A DNA stretch of 64,000 nucleotides from positions 62,001 to 126,000 of the forward strand of contig JAKUCV010006170.1 of the NCBI GenBank assembly GCA_028386065.3. The letters run 5' to 3'. Positions 56,585 through 64,000 of the stretch are shown one piece after another. The translations under genes and the position numbers were made by a program. The DNA comes from Turnera subulata (lineage: Eukaryota; Streptophyta; Magnoliopsida; Malpighiales; Passifloraceae). Numbering within the stretch: the stretch's first letter is position 1; the number at the start of each line of letters is the position of its first letter. A model generated the notes under the pieces. That model was given only the letters and a program-made list of their open reading frames with translations, searched no databases and was not told where the DNA came from.

Positions 56585-58670
56585 TGTAAATATGATGATG
56601 ATTAATTAGATACTTAGATTAATTAATTGTGTTTATCATACTTAATTAATATAATGCTCATGTTCTTTTTTTTATTTTAGAATCAAATCAATATCTCATT
56701 GCATAAACTTGGTTAGGGAGACCCCAACAATTGAGTACACTGGAAAGTTCAGAAACTAATACTCAGGAAAACTGTAAATAGGCAAAGAAAATTAGCTAAC
56801 ACTTGAAGTTGAGAGAAATCTGATACCCCAAAAGGAGCATAAATGTTGTAGCTCTAATGAAAGGGAATGAGGTTTCATATTGGACAAACTGCAGAAGTGT
56901 AGTTTTAGATCAGAGCAAATATCAGTTGCAATAGCCTCAGGAGGCCGAGAGCAATGAGTGTGGAACCTTGCATTTCTTTCACGCCACACATGGTAAATAG
57001 ATGCACACTAGGGTAGCCTCAATATCATTGCTTTAATAGACTTCTTCTGCAAATACTTCTTAGCCCATAGAAATTTTGAATCCCATGAATGGCAGCTCTT
57101 GTTTCATTACATAATATGAGTAGCCTAGACCAAACTATAGCAAAGAAGGAGCATTGAAAAAACAAATGGTCTCGGGTTTCATAAGCTTGAGAGCATAGAA
57201 GACACTTTGCATCAGATAAAATTCCCCAGGTTTGAAGTCTTTTACGAGTTGAAAGTCTATCCAGAATAGCAAGCCAGGAGATAAAACTATGCTTAAGAAT
57301 GAATCCATAGACCATAATAATTTGAACCAATCAACCTGAGGCTTTTGAATTCAAAGAAATTTCCAAGCACTCTTGACAGTAAACTTACCAGAGGAAGATT
57401 GATTCCAGAAGACTTGATCAGCATGAGAAGGAGTTATGGAGTTCTCTGCTTCTTGTTGGAGTTGGGTAAAAGTAGAAAGACGACTAATGGGCCTTTCCAA
57501 GTCTGACCAAAGATTACCAAGCTTACTTTAGCAGAAATGGAGATTTTGGTTCTGGGAATTTGTGTTACAGCTAGTAGGGAGTGAAGAGGGCCATGTGGAT
57601 GCCAGGTATCCCACTAGAAAAATGTTTACTCACCATTGCCAATAGAATGTACAATTACAATTATTCTCACTAATGTTGTTTTGATTATGACAAATCCTCT
57701 TGAATTATTTACTCTAACAAAATCTTTTGTTTGCACACTCATGAAAACATACACGTGATCAAATATTTTTAAGAAGGAGTAAGTGGGATTGAAAGTTGTG
57801 TTAGTGGACATGTGAGGTCGTATTCATAAAAAAGCCTCCATGTTACTTAGGTGTGTTTGATCTCTATGCTCATTAGTCAAACAACCTAGTACTCTACCTT
57901 TCTGTGTTCTGAACAATTGATAAAAGGTACCTTAAACAGATCAAAAGTCAGAAGGATTCAAATTTCGGGTCCAACCTAAGACTATGCTAAAACATGACCA
58001 GGCTGTTGAATGGAGTGTCTCAGGCCAGAACATGAAAGCAACTACAGGTGATATGAACTTTGACAATCTGGCGCCTTTCAAGACAAACCAGCTGGTTGGA
58101 AAGTGGCAGGCAACAGATCATATTTTGAAAAGACATCTTCCTTCTTGCCTCTATAAAAAAAGAAGTTTGATTCAAGAGCAAAGTAGAGCTGTCATACAAA
58201 GAATCTGAATTCAAGCAAAAAGCTAGTTCCATCTTGCAGTTCTCAAGTTGAGCAAAAGTGAGAAAAGTTTCTTTTTGTGCGCATACCTTGTAAAAGAAAT
58301 CTTTCGAAAAGAAAAGTGAGAGTGCTGGGTGACATCCTTAGCCTAGAACTTTTATTCTGAGTGTTGTGTGTAAGCAAAGCTTGGGTAAGCTTTGTGGTGA
58401 GGTTTTAGGTTTAAGTTTAGCCTAAGAAAAACTTGTATTTAAGGTTTTTTGTTGAACCCGTAAAAGCCAATTTAGTAAGAGTTAGAAATCTCAAGGAAGA
58501 ATCCTTGAGTAGTGGAGGTAGTCTTGTGTGGCGAACCACTATAAATCAGCTGTCCAATTCTCTCTAACCCTTCTCTTTAGTGTGTTGTTAATTTAACGTG
58601 ACATTAGTGAAACCAAATCAGGGATTAAGCGAAAAGGCTAATTCACCCCCTTAGTCACTTTGGGCCAACA
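56585..58670 (+). repeat. 3' LTR of the SIRE-like element
   Basis: It starts TGTAAATATGATGATG right after a polypurine tract and ends GGGCCAACA. The end region (GCTAATTCACCCCCTTAG) is characteristic of this copia lineage. About 950 bp of it (56665-57612) is a LINE insertion, so the native LTR is about 1.1 kb. The left LTR is missing, so its TSD cannot be tested. Confidence 0.65.
56665..57612 (-). mobile_element. LINE 3' fragment inserted in the SIRE-like LTR
   Basis: Minus-strand frames show zf-RVT features: FISWLAILDRLSTRKRLQTW and CLLCSQAYETRDHLFFQC (57025-57330), then WRERNARFHTHCSRPPEAI (56792-56989), a block usual just before the 3' end. The plus-strand T run at 56666-56675 could be the A tail. 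It is 5'-truncated and carries stops. Boundaries are approximate and no TSD was established. Confidence 0.7.
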
Positions 58671-59398
58671 CAAGGTTGATGTAAAAAGATGTGAAAAGTG
58701 CACAAGTTTTTAACGTTGATATATTTTGCAACCAAGTTTAGGTATTTTTTTAAAATACTACTAAATATATAAAACAAAAAGCACTAGTCAACTTGTAGTT
58801 GGTTTGCTATAATTGCCAATAATCATGAAGATGGAGGGGAGGAAATGGTGCAAAATTTGGAAAACTTGATACCATGGTTTAGAAAAAAACTTAGAGAGTC
58901 AATATAATTTTTTAATGAAAAAAATATATATGTAAATAATAAAAATTTTAAATAAAATAAATATTATTAGAATTATTATTTAGAAAGTTTATTTTCAAGA
59001 TTTTAAATATTTTAAATTTAATATTCATAAAATATATAGTCTTTATGTAATGTTCATGGTGGGTTTTGAAGATGTAACAAAAGAAAGTGATGGATTTTAA
59101 GTAATATATAGGTCTATATTGCACACCTGCATAAAAACTAGTTTTCTTTTTTTGGTAGAAAAGGTGGGACGCATAAAAGCTAGTTAAAAGTTAAAACCAA
59201 GAGCAACAAAATGTCACTATAATTGGGAAGGAGGGAGCGACATGTCATTGGTGGGAATCGGTGGAAACAGCGCGAAGCTTTCCTTCCTCCCTCCCATGTC
59301 ATAATAACTAACCGGGAACTTCCTGAAGAGGAGGAGAAACCCATCTCATTAGAGATTTTAGAAGAAACAAAGAAACAAGGGGGCAAAGGGAGAGAAGC
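58671..59398. other. AT-rich upstream region of the GCR2-like gene
   Basis: 59110-59141 (GCACACCTGCATAAAAACTAG followed by T) resembles a decayed Helitron 3' end and parallels the 32802 end, but the hairpin is poor. The last 180 bp should hold the promoter and leader of the GCR2-like gene; no convincing TATA box is seen. Confidence 0.35.
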
Positions 59399-61985
59399 AT
59401 GGCAGACCGTTACTTCACAAACGAGATACCAGACTACATACCAGAAACTGCCGCGACAAAGACCACAACAGTACTAAGTGAAAGCAGCAGCAAACACACA
59501 ACAATAACAAACCTGCTGTCTGTCCCTTACAACACTCTCCGTCAGACACTCAAGACTTCAGCCTTGGACCTCAAAGACAGAGTCAGTGCCCTCCTCCTTT
59601 GTGCTTTACCTTACAAAACCCCTCACTCACCTTCTTAATTCCCTCTTCCTTCCTGTGTTGGTTGTTGCATTTATTTGTTGATGACATTATATAGTGCCCG
59701 CCATCTTTTTCCTTAATTTCATTTCGTAAAAACCCATCAGCCCAGGATCAAAAGGTTGTGACTAATGGTGTTATTTTTTCTCCATTTGGGTTTTGGTTAT
59801 CAGGTGGTGAAGGAGACGTGGGGTTCAGGTGGAAAGCGCTTGCAAGATTATACTCTGTACACGGGGGCACTTGGGGCTGCTTACTTGTTGTTCAAAGCTT
59901 ACCAGGTTACCAACAATCACAATGATCTCAGTTTGTGCTCTCAGATTGTCAAGGCTTGTGATTCAGCTTCTACTGACTCTGGGTACTCTCTTCCTACTAT
60001 TAGCTTTTACTTTTCTGTATTGTTTTTTGAAACATAAATCTGCTCAAAAATAGTTGAAACGTGTACGTTTTGCTGATTGTTGACTACTATTGTCAAGTTT
60101 AACCTGCAATACCGGTTGTGCGCGCCCATTTGCTAGTTTAAGAATCGGCTTTACGCAGCTCTATAAGCTGTAAAACAAATGTTATAAGAACTGTACACAA
60201 TACTGTACACTGGCTGGATACCAAGACGTGATAATTAGAAGGGTGGGGATTTTTGCACTCCAAATTTTGATATCTGTACTTTTTTGCTTGCCTTCTCTCT
60301 TCACTGAAATTGGAGTCCAGTTTCAATCTCTTGCGTAAAATCGGAAGCTTCCTAACTTAAAACAAGTCGGTGAAGTCACATGACACGTGGATTGCATTGC
60401 AGACGAGTGACATTCATATGTGGGAGGGCTGGTGTTTGTGCTCTTGGCGCTGTTACTGCAAAGCATGTTGGTGATGAAAGGCTACTAGATCACTATTTAT
60501 CGCAGTTCAAAGAGGTAGTTGCAAAATTCACCTATCTGGAGGATTTTATCCATTTTCCTTCTTCATTAACCTGATTTGCAGGCTCCTGTCTGAACCTGAG
60601 AACAGATTAAACTTTCTAGTGACCTGCCTTTTGAGCTACTCTACGGGAAGGCAGGGTATTTGTGGGCGTGTTCATTTCTGAACAAGCATATCGGTGAAGA
60701 GATCATATCAGCTAACCACAGAGTAAGATATTTTCTCTCTGATGTATTTTTTATATTGGCTGTCCCAACACTATCAAAAAACTTGACTAAGGAACTTTTT
60801 TAGAGAGCAGTTGTCAGTGATGTAATTAAGGCTGGTAGAAGGCTGGCACACAAGGGAAGGTGTCCATTGATGTATGAATGGCATGGGAAAAGGTACTGGG
60901 GTGCTGCCCATGGACTGGCTGGGATTATGCATGTTTTGATGGAGATGGAACTTAAACCAGATGAGGTGGAGGATGTCAAGGGCACACTACGCTACATGAT
61001 TAACAACCGGTTCCCTAGCGGTAACTATCCTTCAAGTGAAGGTAGTGAATCAGACCGCCTTGTTCATTGGTGCCATGGTGCTCCTGGGGTTGCGCTTACA
61101 CTTGTCAAAGCAGCTGAGGTAATTCTTTTAGAATCTCAAGGATTACGTTACAAACTAATCAAGCAAAATTATTGCGTATGCCAGGTATTATGGGGTAATG
61201 ACTTTGAGCCATTTTATCGGCCTAGAAACCAATTGGATTTGCATTTGTTTGCATGTACATTTGGGTGGTTCTGTTTAGCATTGTGAGAAACTTATTACCT
61301 GCCTAGGAAAGTTAGTGACTAGTAACCAATGGTAAGGTTGTTAAGTGATATTATGTTGCAGCAAATTTAACATTTCAATGCCAATTCAATGCAAGTGGTC
61401 AATAAAACCTTTCATGTCTACGAAAGGACATTAAGCATTTGGTGTGCATGGAGATGCTACTGGTTGATTTCCCCTCGTTCATTTCTTTTTTGCTCCCAAG
61501 ATGCCGTGTTTCCAAAATCTTCTAGCTTCTACCACATTTTATTCTAATACAGTCCAAAACTCCAACCCATACTCTACTCGTTTTTATCAAGGGTGGGATC
61601 TGTGTTTTTGTCATGATGTTTTCCTCTAAATTTGCAAAATATTCAGGTTTTTGGAGGTGAGGAGTTTCTACAAGCAGCTATGGATGCAGCAGAGGTGGTT
61701 TGGAACCGGGGTCTGCTTAAACGGGTTGGCATCTGTCATGGCATCAGCGGCAACACCTATGTTTTTCTTTCACTCTATCGTTTAACCGGTAATGTGAAGT
61801 ACTTGCATAGGGCTAAAGCATTTGCATGCTTTCTGCATGATAGAGCGCAGAAACTTATATCAGAGGGGAAGATGCATGGAGGTGATCGGCCTTACTCACT
61901 GTTTGAGGGTGTCGGAGGAATGGCTTATCTCTTCCTCGACATGTGCGAACCATCTGGAGCTAGGTTCCCTGCTTATGAACTTTAG
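59399..61985 (+). CDS. GCR2: LanC-like protein, GCR2 type, six exons
   Basis: Exons are 59399-59581, 59804-59982, 60403-60514, 60606-60722, 60804-61118 and 61647-61985. All introns are GT-AG, giving 414 residues, the normal length for plant GCR2/GCL proteins. LanC-like proteins form a double alpha-barrel with a zinc site; GCR2 was once proposed as an abscisic-acid receptor, which is disputed. Visible features are MADRYFTNEIPDYIPE at the N-terminus, TGALGAAYLLFKAYQV, FICGRAGVCALGAV, YEWHGKRYWGAAHGLAGIMH, and zinc ligands Cys287 (HWCHGAPG), Cys332 and His333 (ICHGISGN). It ends FPAYEL. Exon 4 uses the acceptor at 60604-60605, because IKLSSDLPFELLYG restores the family sequence. No damage seen. 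Confidence 0.95.
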
Positions 61986-63019
61986 ATGACCATGGAATCA
62001 ATAGCATGAACTATATGTACTATGTTACTTCTCAGTGAAAACTTCTGTTTGTTTATATGTATATATTTGAAAGACTAAGGTTCTTGAAGTTTGGTTCTAA
62101 CTTCTTAACACTCATGTTAGGGTACCTTCGTGTCTGAATAATGTTATAATGTTATTTTATTTAGCCGCATCTTTGAGTTACGGTCTCCGTGTCCATGTGC
62201 AAGGCTCAGGCTGGAGCTACTGATGAACTTTCATCACGTTTCACTTTTTGGGTATATTACCAATCTGGAGGAGTTCATATGCTTCTCTTTTCTTTTGTTT
62301 CCTTCTAATCTTTTTGTCTACCCATTTTGAGGCTCCATCCGGCATAATAATATTGTACAAGACATTTCGTTTGGTAATTGCCATAGAAGCTGTCTAGTGG
62401 CCAGGAGCGAGTGCGGTCCTCCAAATCTCCAACTCCAGCGATGCAAACAAGTGACCAAAGGCAACCGCCCCATGATCAGGACAGGACTGGTTATATATGA
62501 GTGTAAAGAAATATCCTCGTCTCCTACCATCAACGGGCCGTTATTCCAAGAGGCTACTTGACAGAATGTATTGTTTTAGTTGGGTATTAGCCAACGACAA
62601 GGTAGCAGAGTAGACATTCTGCTTTTGTTTGGTAAGAGTAAGGTGCCAAATTTGGCATTCTAATGTTGTCAATTAGTGGCTATGAAATTCGGTGAGAAGT
62701 TAGGGGGGAAGGGAATAAGAGAGAATGGGAGAAGCACTTCTACGTTATTTGTTTCATTTGAGGGGCATCTTGGCCCTGCTATCTACTCTAACTCCTAGGC
62801 TTGCAAGTTAAAGCTGAATGTCCATTGCGATTTGAATATTCGGGTGAGATATTTTATTGTCAATGGAAACAAGTTCTCTCTCTCTACAAGGGAAAATTGT
62901 TTACAGAAGCACATTATCAGAATCCAAACTCCACGCTTAAAAAAGGACTCACTCCTGCACTAACATCTTCCTCTCCCACGGCCAGCCGAAAAGATTAGTC
63001 AACAGAAATTTACAGCATC
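61986..63019. other. Convergent intergenic region between GCR2-like and POR genes
   Basis: This contains the 3' ends of both transcripts. No second gene is visible; short ORFs at 62318-62533 and 62801-62998 lack recognisable domains. Confidence 0.5.
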
Positions 63020-64000
63020 TCAGTTCGGCCCCAAGCCAACAAGCCTCTCACTAATTTCCCAAACTTTGCGAGCCTTGTCGGAGTCACTAGCTTCTTGAGA
63101 CAATTGATTTTCAAATGAAGCCGAGTCCTTGTTCCAGCTCCAGTATACACCTGATTTCGTCAAGCTTGGATCACTGACAACCTGATCAAGAAGGTACGTG
63201 ATCTGTCATTTCTAATATCCAAAATCGTAAGCAAGCATTTCTAAACCAATCCATTCCTTTCATTTACCTGAGCAAGTCTTTTCCCAGCGTCTGCTTGGGA
63301 GACATAACCCTTGGTGATGTACTTCTGGAAGGGAGGGAATAGGAGCCTGAACAAGGGAATATGTTCCCTGAACAAACCTGTTGTGGCAATGCAACCAGGA
63401 TAGAGGGAAGCAAATGTGATCCCAGTTTCCTCGTGGTAACGCCTGTGGAACTCTTGCATTGTGAGCATGTTGCAGACCTTGCTGTCCTTGTAGGCTTTTG
63501 CGCCATCGAAATCCCCACCATCGATCATGGCTGAGGTGTTTAACCCATTCAAGCCCCCGGCAAGTCCCCTCAAGTCACCAAGATTGGCCTTTGGAGGTAC
63601 ATTGCCAGCCAATGTGTTTGTGTTGCCTACATATTTGGAGCAATTGCACATTTAACAAATCAGATTGAAAATACTCTTGTCAAATCTTAGTGTTGTTGAG
63701 AATGATGCCAATTACAACGAGCTTCGGCTGTGAAAATAGTACGTAGAATGCATGTTGAAGCATAAACTTCCCACCAAATGTAATACCTGTGATTGATCCC
63801 ACAATTATGAGACGCTTTGATGGGTAATCAGACTTTTTCATCTCATCAAGCAACAACCTTGAGAGGAGGAAGTGGCCGAGATGGTTGGTTCCAACACTGA
63901 GTTCAAATCCTTCGGCAGTGAATGTAGGCTCCTTTGCAGTTGGCAGGTAAACTGCTGCATTGCAGACCAGCACGTCAAGCGGCCTGCCAGATCGCTTGAA
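63020..64000 (-). CDS. POR: Light-dependent protochlorophyllide oxidoreductase, C-terminal part
   Basis: Three exons are visible on the minus strand: 64000-63787 (open at the edge), 63626-63268 and 63181-63020, with GT-AG introns and phases that fit. This gives about 244 of an expected 400 residues; the transit peptide and Rossmann start lie outside the window. The enzyme reduces protochlorophyllide to chlorophyllide with NADPH and light in plastids. Visible features are [19 protein letters not shown], the NHLGHFLL block, the SDR catalytic YKDSK motif (Tyr codon 63492-63490), the POR-specific [20 protein letters not shown] segment, and [20 protein letters not shown]. The C-terminus reads LVGLGPN, slightly longer than the usual LVGLA. 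PORA versus PORB/C cannot be decided. Confidence 0.96.

Larger units (their letters stand above)
50470..58670 (+). mobile_element. SIRE-like Ty1/copia element, 5'-truncated, with 3' LTR
   Basis: The order is gag, protease/integrase, RT, RNase H, an extra env-like region and a 3' LTR, which is the arrangement of the SIRE/Maximus lineage. The reading frame is broken many times. The 5' LTR and the start of gag are missing. A polypurine tract (AAAAAAGGGAGAAAA, 56570-56584) precedes the 3' LTR (56585-58670). The LTR contains an inserted LINE fragment. It cannot be autonomous. Lineage is inferred from domain order and sequence style. Confidence 0.8.

Noticed and set aside
60587..60605. Earlier AG acceptors for exon 4 of the GCR2-like gene
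   Set aside because: Starting at 60584 or 60599 introduces stops or shifts; the acceptor at 60604-60605 keeps phase and restores IKLSSDLPFELLYG.
1..64000. tRNA genes
   Set aside because: I scanned for cloverleaf-like and B-box (GGTTCGAATCC-like) patterns by eye and found none convincing; a covariance search would be needed to be sure.

Overview
This is nuclear DNA from a flowering plant, most likely a dicot. The evidence is spliced host genes with GT-AG introns (a light-dependent protochlorophyllide reductase, a GCR2/LanC-like protein and a TSJT1/aluminium-induced-type protein), plant-type L1 LINEs with DUF4283 first ORFs, SIRE-like copia and Tekay/Del-like gypsy retrotransposons, a 5S-bearing Cassandra-type LTR, and Helitron and Mutator-type repeats. 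I cannot name the species. Only three host genes are recognisable: positions 30946-32203 (+), 59399-61985 (+) and 63020 to beyond the right edge (-). The rest is transposable-element sediment and AT-rich spacer.

Layout. 1-6715: gypsy LTR sequence on the minus strand, consisting of a deleted element (3' LTR, very short interior, broken 5' LTR). Its 5' LTR was hit by a strange 3.3 kb insertion whose two ends belong to different LTR families, one of which carries a 5S rRNA-like Pol III promoter. 8022-11000: a dead DUF4283 ORF, a 197-bp tandem duplication, a Mutator-type MITE with perfect 9-bp target-site duplications (TSDs), and a LINE RNase H relic. 11646-15289: a complete, non-coding LTR element (TSD CAAAG). 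15290-19043: spacer with small relics. 19044-25153: a full-length LINE with an 18-bp TSD. 25172-30830: spacer, part of it an old duplicate of sequence 10 kb upstream. 30946-32203: the TSJT1-like gene. 32802-46381: a probable pair of Helitrons acting as a landing pad for three giant solo LTRs, two of them nested in one another. 46829-50000: decayed copia and LINE pieces. 50470-58670: a 5'-truncated, frameshifted SIRE-like copia element with an env-like region and a 3' LTR that itself holds a LINE fragment. 59399-64000: GCR2-like and POR genes, tail to tail about 1 kb apart.

The host genes are not obviously functionally linked. POR makes chlorophyllide in plastids, the LanC-like protein is a cytosolic or membrane-associated zinc-fold protein, and TSJT1-like proteins are stress or sink-tissue-induced members of the Ntn-hydrolase fold. 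The most unusual item is the mosaic element at 3064-6338. One TSD flanks an insertion with a Cassandra-type 5S LTR at one end and a 2.7-kb chromovirus LTR at the other, joined by a 76-bp interior that carries chromovirus-like priming signals.
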